Positions 1 through 8,864 of a stretch of DNA of 64,000 bases are shown in pieces. Both the position numbers and the translations under genes were made by a program. This DNA comes from Rhodoferax ferrireducens T118 (GTDB taxonomy: Bacteria; Pseudomonadota; Gammaproteobacteria; Burkholderiales; Burkholderiaceae_C). Under the pieces are notes generated by a model. That model saw nothing but the letters and a program-made list of their open reading frames with translations, was not told the DNA's origin and made no database searches. Numbering within the stretch: position 1 is the stretch's first letter; each line of letters opens with the position of its first letter. The stretch covers positions 682,001 to 746,000 of the forward strand of contig NC_007908.1 of assembly GCF_000013605.1 (NCBI RefSeq). The letters are read 5' to 3'.

Positions 1-444
1 GAGCTTTCCATGTCGGTGCCGGTTCGTCCGGATGGCAAGGTGTCAACACCACTGGTGGATGAGTTGGTGGCCCAGGGCAAGACTTCGGTCGAGATTGCTC
101 GTGATGTGGAGAAGGCCTTGAGCAAGTTGGTGCGTGACCCGGTCGTGACGATCATTGTGACCAGCTTTGTCGGACCCTACAGCGAGCAAATTCGGGTTGT
201 TGGCGAGGCCGCCCGACCTCAGGCCCTGCCGTACAAACAAAAAATGACGGTGCTCGATGTGATGATTGCCGTGGGTGGCCTGACCGATTTTGCCGATGGC
301 AACGCGGCTTCCATCACACGTGCTTCAGAGGGCGACAAGCGCTATTCGGTGCGACTCAAAGACCTGGTCAAGCGCGGCGATATCTCTGCCAATGTCGAGA
401 TGAAACCTGGCGATGTTCTGATTATTCCGCAAGGCTGGTTTTAA
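1..444 (+). CDS. XrtA-type polysaccharide export protein (Wza/EpsE-like), 5' partial
   Basis: This is the C-terminal 147 residues of an outer-membrane polysaccharide export protein; the reading frame is open at the left edge, so the start, signal peptide and lipobox lie outside the window. The visible part begins in the export domain (MSVPVRPDGKVS) and continues into a SLBB-like domain (IRVVGEAARPQALPYK, then MTVLDVMIAVGGLTDFADGN). Proteins of this family form the periplasmic and outer-membrane channel through which EPS leaves the cell. It is followed after 83 bases by the chain-length protein, the usual order in XrtA loci. The product ends with a short aromatic tail (IIPQGWF), common in this family. 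Family assignment is firm; completeness cannot be judged. Confidence 0.9.
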   Translation, partial: ELSMSVPVRPDGKVSTPLVDELVAQGKTSVEIARDVEKALSKLVRDPVVTIIVTSFVGPYSEQIRVVGEAARPQALPYKQKMTVLDVMIAVGGLTDFADGNAASITRASEGDKRYSVRLKDLVKRGDISANVEMKPGDVLIIPQGWF

Positions 445-527
445 AGCCGTCTCTTCCTGGCTACCGGTTTGTGTCGCGTGACGACGGCTTGGTAGCGTTT
501 CAACCCTGACCACAAAGATTAAATCCG

Positions 528-2102
528 ATGGATGAGCTCATTAGCCAATTAGCCACCGCTGCCCGAGGCATGTGGAAGCATCGCTGGTTGGGCCTGTTGG
601 TGGCCTGGGCGGTTACCGCAATCGGCTTGTTCGTGGTGCTTTCGGTTCCCGACAAGTACGAAGCAACCGCCCGTATTTTTGTGGACACACAGTCGATTTT
701 GAAGCCATTGATGTCGGGCTTGGCGGTGCAGCCCAATGTCGATCAGCAGGTGGGGATGTTGAGTCGCACGCTGATCAGTCGCCCCAATGTTGAAAAACTT
801 GTTCGCATGGCCGACCTTGACCTGAAAACCCAATCCAAGAGCGAACACGAGGCCTTGATTGATCGTTTGATGAAAACGCTTGAAATCAAGAATGTGGGCC
901 GGGACAACCTTTACGTGCTGTCCTACCGCGACACGAGCCCTGACAAGGCCAAGCGGGTGGTTCAGTCCCTGGTGTCAATTTTTGTTGAGTCCAGTCTGGG
1001 CGATAGCCGCAAAGACTCCAAGACCGCGCGCAGATTTATTGACGAGCAGATTCAGACCTATGTGACGAAGCTTGAGGAAGCAGAGGCACGGCTGAAGCAA
1101 TTCAGGCTTCGCAACATCGAGCTTCAGAATGCGGACGGGAAAGACATGGCCGGACAGATTGGTGCTGTCAGCAGCCAACTGAGTCAAGCCCGTCTGGACT
1201 TGCGCGAGGCAGAGAACGCGCGGGATTCGGCAAAACGTCAGCTCGATGCCGAAAAAGATCAGAACGCCAACATCACCTCTCGCAGTCTGCTCCAGGAGTC
1301 TGCCATGCAGAGTTCAACGCCCGAGATTGATGCGCGTATTGACGCCCAAAAGCGGCAGCTTGATGGGCTGCTGCAGCGTTTTACCGAGCAACATCCCGAT
1401 GTGGTTGGAACCCGGCGACTGATCCAGGAACTTGAGAGCACCAAAGCCAAGGAATTGCAGGAACTGCGCAAGACTGCGCTGGCGAATCCGGCAGCAGCGT
1501 CTGCCAACAGCATGGCTTACCAGGAGCTCCACCGCCTGCTGGCCTCCTCCGAGGTGCAGGTGGCTGCGTTGCGGGCCAGGGTGGGCGAGTACGAGACCCG
1601 TTACGCACGGGCGCGCGAGTTGATGAAAACCGCCCCTCAAATTGAAGCAGAACTTGCGCAATTGAATCGGGACTACGACATCAACAAGAAGAACTACAAC
1701 GACCTGGTTTCCAGACGAGAGTCAGCCGCCATGTCCGGCGACCTGGACAGTGCAGCAGGCATGGCCGATTTTCGTTTGATTGATCCGCCGCGTGCATCCC
1801 CCCAACCGGTGGCGCCCAACCGTCTGTTGCTGATGCCGCTTGCCCTGTTGGCCGGCTTGGGTGTCGGACTGGTCGCGGCCTTTGCTGCCAGTCAATTGCG
1901 TGCTGTTTTTCACGATGGACGCTCCCTGAAAGAGACCCTTGGGTTGCCACTGCTGGGTGTGGTGACCTTGGTGCTGGACGATGGGGCGGTACTGAGAGAG
2001 AAATTGGAATTGAAAAAGTTTTGGGCCGCGTCTGGTGGCTTGATTGGCGTTTTTTTAACCGGGATGATCATTTTTTCCGTGATGTCCGGACGGCTAGGAT
2101 GA
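528..2102 (+). CDS. XrtA system polysaccharide chain-length determinant (Wzz/GumC family)
   Basis: This 524-residue inner-membrane protein should set EPS chain length and couple polymerisation to export. Residues about 19-40 form the first membrane helix, followed by the Wzz signature (PDKYEATARIFVDTQS). A long periplasmic charged region, about 160-400, is rich in heptad-like Glu/Gln/Leu stretches and is probably coiled coil. A proline-rich segment (PPRASPQPVAPN) comes just before a membrane helix at about 430-452. A further hydrophobic helix lies at the C-terminus (about 499-520), so it lacks the fused cytoplasmic kinase of Wzc; the kinase is the separate next gene, 7 bases downstream. This split arrangement is the norm in exosortase A loci. 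Confidence 0.92.
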   Translation: MDELISQLATAARGMWKHRWLGLLVAWAVTAIGLFVVLSVPDKYEATARIFVDTQSILKPLMSGLAVQPNVDQQVGMLSRTLISRPNVEKLVRMADLDLKTQSKSEHEALIDRLMKTLEIKNVGRDNLYVLSYRDTSPDKAKRVVQSLVSIFVESSLGDSRKDSKTARRFIDEQIQTYVTKLEEAEARLKQFRLRNIELQNADGKDMAGQIGAVSSQLSQARLDLREAENARDSAKRQLDAEKDQNANITSRSLLQESAMQSSTPEIDARIDAQKRQLDGLLQRFTEQHPDVVGTRRLIQELESTKAKELQELRKTALANPAAASANSMAYQELHRLLASSEVQVAALRARVGEYETRYARARELMKTAPQIEAELAQLNRDYDINKKNYNDLVSRRESAAMSGDLDSAAGMADFRLIDPPRASPQPVAPNRLLLMPLALLAGLGVGLVAAFAASQLRAVFHDGRSLKETLGLPLLGVVTLVLDDGAVLREKLELKKFWAASGGLIGVFLTGMIIFSVMSGRLG

Positions 2103-2109
2103 ACCAACT

Positions 2110-3081
2110 ATGAGTAGCCTAATCGAGCAGGCGGCAGTGCGCCTGGAGCAACTTCGTCAAGCCGGTGCCGAGATGCCCGTCGTGACACCCGTGGCTCACG
2201 CATCTGACGAAAATTGGAAACCGGTGACCGAGACCGCCCGAGTTGCAGAGGCCGCAACGGCGCCTGGTGTTCACTCAGGCGCAACGTCACGACGCATTGA
2301 AATTGATCTGGAGGCACTCGCAAAAGCTGGCATTGTCAGCCCGAATGCACCACGCTCCCAGATCGCGGATCAATACCGGGTCGTCAAGCGGCCCCTGATC
2401 AGCAACGCCATGGGCAAAGGGGCCTCGACTGTCACGAGCGGCAACCTGATCATGGTGACCAGTGCACTCCCAGGCGAAGGCAAGACTTTTACCGCCATCA
2501 ATTTGGCGATGAGCATGGCCACTGAACTTGATTACACGGTCATGTTGGTGGATGCCGACGTCTTGCGCCCCTCGGTGATGGCTGTGATGGGCTTGGATGA
2601 AGGCGCCGGTCTGCTCGATCTGGTGCTCGACGAATCGAAGGACTTGTCCAGCGTGTTGCTGAAAACGAATATTGACAAGCTGTCCTTGCTGCCCAGCGGC
2701 ACGCCGCATCCGCGCGCGACCGAATTGCTGGCCAGTGACGCGATGACTCGATTGCTCACGGATTTGGCCACCCGCTATGCAGATCGGATCATTATTTTTG
2801 ATTCTCCGCCGCTGCTTCTTGCCACCGAGGCGCGTGTGCTGGCCTCCCACATGGGTCAGGTGGTGGTGGTGGTTCAGGCGGAAAAGACTTTGAAGTCAGA
2901 TGTTGTGCAGGCGCTTGCCACGATTGAGGCCTGCCCGGTCAAGCTGATGTTGTTGAATCAGGCGAAAACCGCTTCAAAAGGGGGATACGGCTACGGCTAT
3001 GGCTACGGTTATGGGTATGGCTACGGCCACGGCTATGAGCAGGCGCGGTCGGGCTTGTCTTCCTTGTCCACGCAGCCATGA
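2110..3081 (+). CDS. XrtA-associated tyrosine autokinase (BY-kinase)
   Basis: This 323-residue cytoplasmic bacterial tyrosine kinase is the partner of the preceding chain-length protein. Walker A (SALPGEGKT, residues 118-126), Walker A' (VMLVDADVLRP, about 144-154) and Walker B (IIIFDSPPLL) are all present. The first 100 residues are a poorly conserved linker. The C-terminus carries the tyrosine cluster that these kinases autophosphorylate, here an unusually regular alternation of Tyr and Gly (residues about 291-309) encoded by a 6-base near-repeat. Cycles of autophosphorylation are thought to gate the Wzz/Wza machinery. The stop codon overlaps the next start by four bases. Confidence 0.93.
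   Translation: MSSLIEQAAVRLEQLRQAGAEMPVVTPVAHASDENWKPVTETARVAEAATAPGVHSGATSRRIEIDLEALAKAGIVSPNAPRSQIADQYRVVKRPLISNAMGKGASTVTSGNLIMVTSALPGEGKTFTAINLAMSMATELDYTVMLVDADVLRPSVMAVMGLDEGAGLLDLVLDESKDLSSVLLKTNIDKLSLLPSGTPHPRATELLASDAMTRLLTDLATRYADRIIIFDSPPLLLATEARVLASHMGQVVVVVQAEKTLKSDVVQALATIEACPVKLMLLNQAKTASKGGYGYGYGYGYGYGYGHGYEQARSGLSSLSTQP
2980..3036 (+). repeat. In-gene hexanucleotide near-repeat encoding the Tyr-Gly tail of the BY-kinase
   Basis: About nine imperfect copies of a GGCTAC/GGCTAT hexamer run in frame and encode alternating Gly and Tyr with one His substitution. Third-position variation (TAC/TAT, GGC/GGT/GGG) keeps the repeat from being perfect, which suggests selection at the protein level but still leaves it open to slippage in multiples of six bases. 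Confidence 0.85.
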
Positions 3082-4637
3082 TGCGTAGCCCCCTCGCACT
3101 GAGAAGGTTGCGGTTTCGGGTTGCTGGCGCCCCAACGGCTGGACTGCTCATGATGGCGTCGGTGGGTGCCTATGCGCAGGCAACAGTTGAGGACGCAGGG
3201 TCACGACGCCTGGTATCCGTTGTGCCGCGCATCTCGATCTCCGAAGTCCTGACGAACAACGTGGGTCTGAGTTCAACCAACCCCCAGGCAGATCAAATTA
3301 CCCAGATCAGCCCAGGCATTCTCGTCAATGTAGCGGGCGCTCGAGTTCATGCATATTTTGACTACTCACGCAATGAATTGTTCTACGCGCAAGATTCATC
3401 GTCCCAAAAATCGCAAAACGCCCTCAACACATTTGGCACGCTGGAGGTGATTGACAACTGGGCTTTTCTGGATTTCAGCGGCAACATTTCACAACAGTCG
3501 ATTTCGGCGTTTGGCGCGCAGTCCGTTGACAACACGTCTATCAATCCCAATCGGACCGAGGTTTCAACGTATCGTCTCTCACCCTATGTGCGTGGCCTCC
3601 TGGGGAGTGTTGCCAACTACGAGGCGCGTTACAGCCGGACCGTTACCAGCAGCGATGCGGCCATTGGCCGTGGTGTGACAACGGTCGATGCTGTCGCCAA
3701 AGTGGGTGCAGACCGGGCCTTCGGCAATCTTGGCTGGTCGGCTGATGCCAGTCAGCAAACTGCTGATTACAGCGCCGGTCGCCCAACCGAATCCGAGCGA
3801 CTGAACCTTGGCTTGTCGTATGCTGTCACGCCTCAGCTCAGCGTGTCGGCCAGGGCTGGGCGCGAGACCAATAACTACACCAGTCTTGACAAGCAAAATT
3901 ACGACACCAGCGGTGTCGGAGTGAACTGGGCGCCATCGGAGAGGAGCAAGTTGTCAGCGTCGCTGGATCATCGCCCGTTCGGCGATGCGCACAGCGTCAG
4001 CTTTGAGCACCGAACGGCCCGCACTGCCTGGAGATTTTCTGACTCAAAAGATGTTTCAACCACGCCCGGACAAACCGGTCTCTCCAGCCTGGGTTCCGTC
4101 TACGATCTCTTGTTCAGCCAGTTCGCCTCCCTGGAGCCTGACGAGACCAAACGCGCCCAGTTGATCAATGCCTATTTGCAGACCAACGGCATCAGCCCCA
4201 ATACCCCGGTCATCAGCAGCTTTTTGACCTCGTCCGTGTCCTTGCAACGGCGGCAGGACCTGTCGTTTGTATTGTTAGGGGTGCGTGACACCGTGACTTT
4301 TGCTGTCACCCGAAGCGAGAACCGTCGGCTTGACACGGTGACGACCGGTGTTGACGATTTCACGACTGCTCCCCTGGTTCACCAACGCGGTTTCAGTTTC
4401 AATTATGCGCATCGCCTGACGCCCGGCTATTCGTTGGGTGTTCTGGCATCACAGCAAGATACCACCGGGGAATTGAGCCTTCAGGATTCACGCTTGCGCT
4501 TGCTGAGTATTCAACTCACGGGCAAAGTTGGGAAAAACGCCGCGGCGTCTGTCGGTGTTCGGCGTGTCGTTTACAGCAGCTTCACTGCGCCATATGGCGA
4601 AACCGCCATTACCGTTAGTTTGAACGTGCAGTTCTGA
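3078..4637 (+). CDS. XrtA-associated outer-membrane beta-barrel protein (TIGR03016-like)
   Basis: This 519-residue protein has an N-terminal signal peptide ending near residues 32-36 (MMASVGAYAQA). The body is made of alternating hydrophobic and polar strands, with many Tyr/Arg/Ser-rich segments (YDTSGVGVNWAPSERSKLSASLD, in part) and the terminal aromatic strand expected of a porin-like barrel (TAITVSLNVQF, ending in Phe). Position between the BY-kinase and the ExeA-like ATPase matches the PEP-CTERM-system outer-membrane protein family that is found only in exosortase A loci. Its exact function is not known; a role in passage of the EPS or of sorted proteins across the outer membrane is inferred. 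It overlaps the kinase gene by four bases and lies 3 bases before the next gene. Confidence 0.88.
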   Translation: MMRSPLALRRLRFRVAGAPTAGLLMMASVGAYAQATVEDAGSRRLVSVVPRISISEVLTNNVGLSSTNPQADQITQISPGILVNVAGARVHAYFDYSRNELFYAQDSSSQKSQNALNTFGTLEVIDNWAFLDFSGNISQQSISAFGAQSVDNTSINPNRTEVSTYRLSPYVRGLLGSVANYEARYSRTVTSSDAAIGRGVTTVDAVAKVGADRAFGNLGWSADASQQTADYSAGRPTESERLNLGLSYAVTPQLSVSARAGRETNNYTSLDKQNYDTSGVGVNWAPSERSKLSASLDHRPFGDAHSVSFEHRTARTAWRFSDSKDVSTTPGQTGLSSLGSVYDLLFSQFASLEPDETKRAQLINAYLQTNGISPNTPVISSFLTSSVSLQRRQDLSFVLLGVRDTVTFAVTRSENRRLDTVTTGVDDFTTAPLVHQRGFSFNYAHRLTPGYSLGVLASQQDTTGELSLQDSRLRLLSIQLTGKVGKNAAASVGVRRVVYSSFTAPYGETAITVSLNVQF

Positions 4638-4640
4638 TCC

Positions 4641-5747
4641 ATGTATGAAACATATTACGGGTTGAATAGCAAGCCTTTTCAGCTCAATCCTGACCCAAGC
4701 TTCTATTTTGGCAGCAAGCAGCACCGCCGAGCCAAGGCTTACCTTGAGTATGGTGTGCAACGAAACGAAGGTTTCATCGTGATCACGGGTGAAGTGGGGG
4801 CGGGCAAGACGACCATTGTGCGCGGCCTGCTCGCCAGTCTTGACCCCGACAAGGTCGTGGCTGCCAACCTTGTCACCACGCAGCTCGACGCGGAAGACAC
4901 CTTGCGCCTGGTGGGCGCGGCGTTTGGGGTACGGGTCAAAGATGTTTCCAAGGCCGATGTGTTGATGGCGCTGGAGGCCTACCTGGTCAACCAGACCAGC
5001 CAGGGCAGACGCTGTCTGTTGATTGTTGATGAAGCGCAAAACCTCACAGCCAAGGCGGTAGAAGAATTGCGCATGCTGTCCAACTTCCAGTTCGGCCAAC
5101 AAGCGTTGTTGCAGACATTTCTGGTGGGGCAGCCCGAGTTCCGCACGATTTTGCAGAGTCCGACCATGCAGCAACTCAGGCAACGCGTGACGGCTACTTG
5201 CCATATTGGGCCGATGGACAAGGACGAGACACGCGGCTATGTTGAGCATCGTTTGAAGTGTGCTGGCGCCAAGGGTCGGCCAAGCTTCGACGACTTTGCA
5301 TTCGAGGCCATTTTCAAGGCCTCTGGGGGCATTCCCCGTCGCATCAACCTCACCTGTGACCGCTTGCTGCTGTTTGGCTTCCTGGGCAACAAAGACGCCT
5401 TTGGTGTGGAGGATGTCAACGAGGTGGTGAACGAAATTAACGATGAGTCGGCAGTCCCGGTCAAGCCGAGTGCGTCGGCTGGATCTACCCCTGACGACGC
5501 GCCCGTGCAAAGCCTGAGCGGCTTTGAAGCCGGCGATATCGATTCAACCAAATTGCAAGCGGGGTCGGCATTGGCCGGTGCCCTTTGCAGTCAAATCGAT
5601 GGCTTGAGCGCCGAGCAATACGATGGCCGTTTGCGTCGTCTCGAACTAAGCATGCTTCGGATCGAGCGCATTAATCTCGAAGTTCTCGCCATGTTGCAAA
5701 AAATGGTGATGGCGGCGAGAAAACCGAGTCAGGAGAGTCACTCATGA
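4641..5747 (+). CDS. XrtA/PEP-CTERM-associated ExeA-like ATPase
   Basis: This 368-residue AAA ATPase resembles the ExeA/GspA type (TIGR03015-like). It opens with the typical YYGLNSKPFQLNPDPSFYF segment. Walker A is GEVGAGKTT (residues 50-58) and Walker B is CLLIVDEAQNL (about 125-135). A sensor-like stretch (GIPRRINLTCDRLLL) follows at about 233-247. The last 100 residues are less conserved and acidic, with a helical C-terminus. Members are found next to the outer-membrane barrel in exosortase A loci and probably energise assembly of an envelope component; the true substrate is unknown. It overlaps wecB by four bases (ATGA). Confidence 0.9.
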   Translation: MYETYYGLNSKPFQLNPDPSFYFGSKQHRRAKAYLEYGVQRNEGFIVITGEVGAGKTTIVRGLLASLDPDKVVAANLVTTQLDAEDTLRLVGAAFGVRVKDVSKADVLMALEAYLVNQTSQGRRCLLIVDEAQNLTAKAVEELRMLSNFQFGQQALLQTFLVGQPEFRTILQSPTMQQLRQRVTATCHIGPMDKDETRGYVEHRLKCAGAKGRPSFDDFAFEAIFKASGGIPRRINLTCDRLLLFGFLGNKDAFGVEDVNEVVNEINDESAVPVKPSASAGSTPDDAPVQSLSGFEAGDIDSTKLQAGSALAGALCSQIDGLSAEQYDGRLRRLELSMLRIERINLEVLAMLQKMVMAARKPSQESHS

Positions 5748-6940
5748 ATGATCAGTTGCTTGGGCGAGTAACGGATGCTGATCTTGGGCCTGTCATTTGC
5801 GTGGTGGGTGCGCGACCGAACTTCATGAAGATGGCACCTATTCTCAGGGCCATGGCGGCGCATGTGCCGGCGCTGCCGGTGCTACTGGTGCACACGGGCC
5901 AGCATTACGACAAAGACATGAGTGAGCGCTTGTTTGAAGATTTGCGCTTGCCAACCCCGGATGTCAATCTTGAAGTTGGTTCAGGCACGCACGCGGTGCA
6001 GACAGCGGAGGTCATGCGCCGGTTTGAGCCGGTTGTTGATACCTACCAGCCGTCCTGTGTGGCGGTCGTTGGAGACGTGAACTCAACGCTGGCCTGCGCA
6101 TTGGTGGCGGTTAAAAAAAACGTGCCGGTGGTGCATATCGAGGCCGGACTGCGTAGCTATGACCGTGCCATGCCGGAAGAAATCAACCGCATACTGACAG
6201 ACCAGATCGCCGACCGGCTCTACACCACGGAGCGCACGGCGCAAGACAATCTGGCGCGCGAGGGTATCGCGTCACACCAGGTGTGCTTTGCCGGTAATGT
6301 CATGATTGACTCGGTTGTTTTTGGTCGTGCGAACGCCCGCAGCGTGAGCCACACCTTGCAAGCCTGCCACGTCGATCCCGGCGTCATTCGTCACCCGCTT
6401 GGGATGGGCTTGGTGACCTTGCATCGCCCGTCCAACGTGGATCATCCCGACTCATTGCGCGCCTTGCTGGGTGTGTTGGGGGAGGTTGCGACCAGTTTGC
6501 CCTTGGTGTTTGTGCTGCATCCGCGAACCCGCGGCAACATTGAGCGCTTTGGTCTGATGGACTTGATTGACCCCGCGCGCATGGTGCTGTTGCCACCGCA
6601 GGGCTACCTAGAAATGCTGGGCCTGATGGCCGAAGCCACCTTGGTGCTGACTGACTCAGGCGGGCTACAGGAAGAAACCACGGCGTTGGGGGTGCCTTGC
6701 CTGACGCTGCGGGAAAACACAGAGCGCCCGATCACGGTGGAGCAGGGGACCAACACGCTGGTGGGGAGCAATCGGGAGGCCATTCTGGGGGCGGTCAAAG
6801 ACATCCTGGCGGGCAAAGGAAAGCGTGGTCGTCTGCCCGAGCTTTGGGATGGCCATGCCGCGCAGCGGATCGCCGCCGACATGTACCCGTGGTTAAAGCA
6901 ACGGCAAGCAGACATGGCGTCGAGGTTGAGAGTGTTATGA
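5744..6940 (+). CDS. wecB: UDP-N-acetylglucosamine 2-epimerase (non-hydrolysing)
   Basis: This 398-residue cytosolic enzyme interconverts UDP-GlcNAc and UDP-ManNAc. Family motifs are all visible: GARPNFMKMAPI near the N-terminus, HTGQHYDKDMS, VVHIEAGLRS, PEEINRILTDQIAD, LHPRTRGNI and the UDP-binding TDSGGLQEET. It supplies ManNAc precursors; with a dehydrogenase such as the TviB-like protein at 10624 it could lead to a ManNAc-uronate, which is inference. It is translationally coupled to both neighbours by ATGA overlaps. A few N-terminal residues are extra relative to Escherichia coli WecB, but the ATG at 5744 is the one that overlaps the upstream stop. Confidence 0.95.
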   Translation: MNDQLLGRVTDADLGPVICVVGARPNFMKMAPILRAMAAHVPALPVLLVHTGQHYDKDMSERLFEDLRLPTPDVNLEVGSGTHAVQTAEVMRRFEPVVDTYQPSCVAVVGDVNSTLACALVAVKKNVPVVHIEAGLRSYDRAMPEEINRILTDQIADRLYTTERTAQDNLAREGIASHQVCFAGNVMIDSVVFGRANARSVSHTLQACHVDPGVIRHPLGMGLVTLHRPSNVDHPDSLRALLGVLGEVATSLPLVFVLHPRTRGNIERFGLMDLIDPARMVLLPPQGYLEMLGLMAEATLVLTDSGGLQEETTALGVPCLTLRENTERPITVEQGTNTLVGSNREAILGAVKDILAGKGKRGRLPELWDGHAAQRIAADMYPWLKQRQADMASRLRVL

Positions 6941-7812
6941 AAGACGCCCCGCCAGTCGAGCCCGTCACCAATGCGTTGACCATTGATGTGGAAGATTATT
7001 TCCAGGTCTCGGCATTTGCGCCGCATATTGCCCGCTCCGAGTGGAATCTGCGTGAGTGCCGAGTCGAACGCAATGTTGACTGCATCCTCGAAATGCTCGC
7101 TAACAGCGATACCAAGGCAACATTTTTTACGCTCGGCTGGATCGCAGAGCGATATCCTGAGCTGGTGCGACACATCGTGCGCGAAGGGCATGAGCTGGCC
7201 AGCCATGGCTACGGCCACGAGCGCGCCAGCGATCAAACCGAAGCGGCATTTTTTGCCGATATTCAGCTAGCCAAGATCGTCCTGGAAGATCTGTCGGGCA
7301 GTGAAGTGAATGGGTATCGCGCGCCGAGTTTTTCCATTGGTAGTGGCAATCTCTGGGCCTTTGACTGCCTGGCTCGGGCCGGCTACCGCTACAGCTCCAG
7401 CGTCTACCCGATCCGGCATGACCACTACGGCATGCCAGAGTCGCCGCGTTTTGCCTATGAAGTGCGTCCGGGGTTGATGGAAATCCCGATTACCACGTTG
7501 CGGGTATTCAACCGCAACTTGCCATCCAGTGGCGGAGGCTACTTCAGATTGCTGCCCTATGCCTGGTCACGCTGGATGCTCAGCCGGGTGAACGGCCATG
7601 AGCATGAGTCAGGTGTCTTCTATTTCCATCCCTGGGAGATCGACCCCGGACAGCCGCGCATTGATGGCATCAGCAGCAAGACGCGCTTTCGTCATTACTT
7701 CAATATCGACCGGATGGAAGGACGTTTGAATCAACTGCTGGGGGACTTCAAGTGGGGTCGCATGGATCAGATTTTTCTGGACCGATTCAGTCAACCTGTG
7801 AGCGTCGCTTGA
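6937..7812 (+). CDS. XrtA system polysaccharide deacetylase
   Basis: This 291-residue NodB-type carbohydrate esterase should remove N- or O-acetyl groups from EPS or its lipid-linked precursor. The start (NALTIDVEDYFQVSAF) is diagnostic of the exosortase A-associated deacetylase family. The catalytic Asp of the TIDVED motif, the TFFTLGW strand and the metal-binding ELASHGYGH motif are present, and so are the later YRAPSFSI and FYFHPWEID motifs. The ATG at 6937 is chosen because it overlaps the wecB stop (ATGA) and matches the family N-terminus; the same frame is open further upstream but that part is a shadow of wecB. It is followed 7 bases later by the FemAB-like gene. Confidence 0.93.
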   Translation: MKDAPPVEPVTNALTIDVEDYFQVSAFAPHIARSEWNLRECRVERNVDCILEMLANSDTKATFFTLGWIAERYPELVRHIVREGHELASHGYGHERASDQTEAAFFADIQLAKIVLEDLSGSEVNGYRAPSFSIGSGNLWAFDCLARAGYRYSSSVYPIRHDHYGMPESPRFAYEVRPGLMEIPITTLRVFNRNLPSSGGGYFRLLPYAWSRWMLSRVNGHEHESGVFYFHPWEIDPGQPRIDGISSKTRFRHYFNIDRMEGRLNQLLGDFKWGRMDQIFLDRFSQPVSVA

Positions 7813-7819
7813 GCAGCCC

Positions 7820-8857
7820 ATGTTAAACATCAAGCGTCTCATGCCTGCGGACATTGCCACGACCAAGCGGTGGGACGCGTTTGTCATGGCGTGCCCGGAG
7901 GCGACTTTTTTTCATCGCGCCGGCTGGCAGAAAATTGTGCAAGATATTTTTCATCATGACACCTACTTTCTGTATGCCGAGTCCGATGAAGGCGTTCAGG
8001 GTGTACTGCCGCTGGGTCATGTCAACAGTTGGTTTTTTGGCAACTCGCTGGCAGGTTTGCCGTTTGCTGTGTATGGCGGCATCGCCGCTGCCAATGAGCA
8101 GGTGGCGCAAGCCCTGGAGCATGAAGCACAACAGATTGCCAGGCGACTGGGGGTGGCGCATCTTGAATGGCGCAACATCAATCCGCGCCATGCAGACTGG
8201 CCCAGGCAAGACCTGTATGTCACGTTTCGCAAGGAAATTCTGGCTGACGACGACGCCAATTTGTTGGCCATTCCGCGCAAGCAGCGGGCCATGGTACGCA
8301 AAGGTATCAAGAATAGACTGGTAAGCACGATTGACCCTGACGTGGAGCGCTTTTTTGCCCTTTATGCCGACAACGTTCGCCGTCATGGCACGCCCGCTTT
8401 GCCCAAGCGTTACTTTCAGGCCTTACAGGCCGAATTTGGTGCAGATTGCGAGGTGCTGACGGTTAGTGCCCCCGATGGCAGGGCATTGAGCAGTGTGTTG
8501 AGTTTTTACTTTCGGGGCGAGGTCTTGCCCTACTATGCGGGCGACTTTGAGCCCGCGCGCGACCTCGCTGCCAACGATTTCAAATACTGGGAGTTGATGC
8601 GCCGCGCCTGTGCGCGCGGACTCAAAGTGTTTGACTATGGACGCAGCAAGCTGGGGACCGGCTCCTACGCCTTCAAAAGAAACTGGGGTTTTGAGCCCAC
8701 GCCGCTGCACTATGAATATTGTCTTTACAAGCGCGATGACGTGCCACAAAACAACCCGTCCAATGCCAGATACAAGCTGTTGATCGCCACGTGGCGGCGT
8801 TTGCCCCTGGCGGTTGCAAACTGGTTGGGCCCTTTCGTTGTGCGCAACCTGGGCTGA
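7820..8857 (+). CDS. FemAB-family XrtA/PEP-CTERM-associated protein
   Basis: This 345-residue protein belongs to the FemAB/GNAT-fold group found in exosortase A loci (TIGR03019-like). Visible features are an N-terminal GNAT-like half (FHRAGWQKIVQDIF, LPLGHVNSWFFGNSL, PFAVYGG) and a C-terminal half with the characteristic VFDYGRSKLGTGSYAFKRNWGFEP segment, which in FemAB-like proteins shapes the acyl pocket. FemAB enzymes transfer amino acids from aminoacyl-tRNA to a peptide or sugar acceptor; the acceptor for this branch is not known. It is preceded by the deacetylase and followed by a deletion remnant and xrtA. Confidence 0.92.
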   Translation: MLNIKRLMPADIATTKRWDAFVMACPEATFFHRAGWQKIVQDIFHHDTYFLYAESDEGVQGVLPLGHVNSWFFGNSLAGLPFAVYGGIAAANEQVAQALEHEAQQIARRLGVAHLEWRNINPRHADWPRQDLYVTFRKEILADDDANLLAIPRKQRAMVRKGIKNRLVSTIDPDVERFFALYADNVRRHGTPALPKRYFQALQAEFGADCEVLTVSAPDGRALSSVLSFYFRGEVLPYYAGDFEPARDLAANDFKYWELMRRACARGLKVFDYGRSKLGTGSYAFKRNWGFEPTPLHYEYCLYKRDDVPQNNPSNARYKLLIATWRRLPLAVANWLGPFVVRNLG

Positions 8858-8864
8858 ATTCATC

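Noticed and set aside
4488..5510. 340-residue minus-strand open frame opposite the ExeA-like ATPase gene
   Set aside because: It is antisense to a well-recognised gene and has no domain-like segments; long shadow frames are expected at this GC content.
6697..6936. In-frame upstream extension of the polysaccharide deacetylase
   Set aside because: The region is the 3' end of wecB read in another frame, the extra residues have no family match, and ATG 6937 overlaps the wecB stop as usual for coupled genes.
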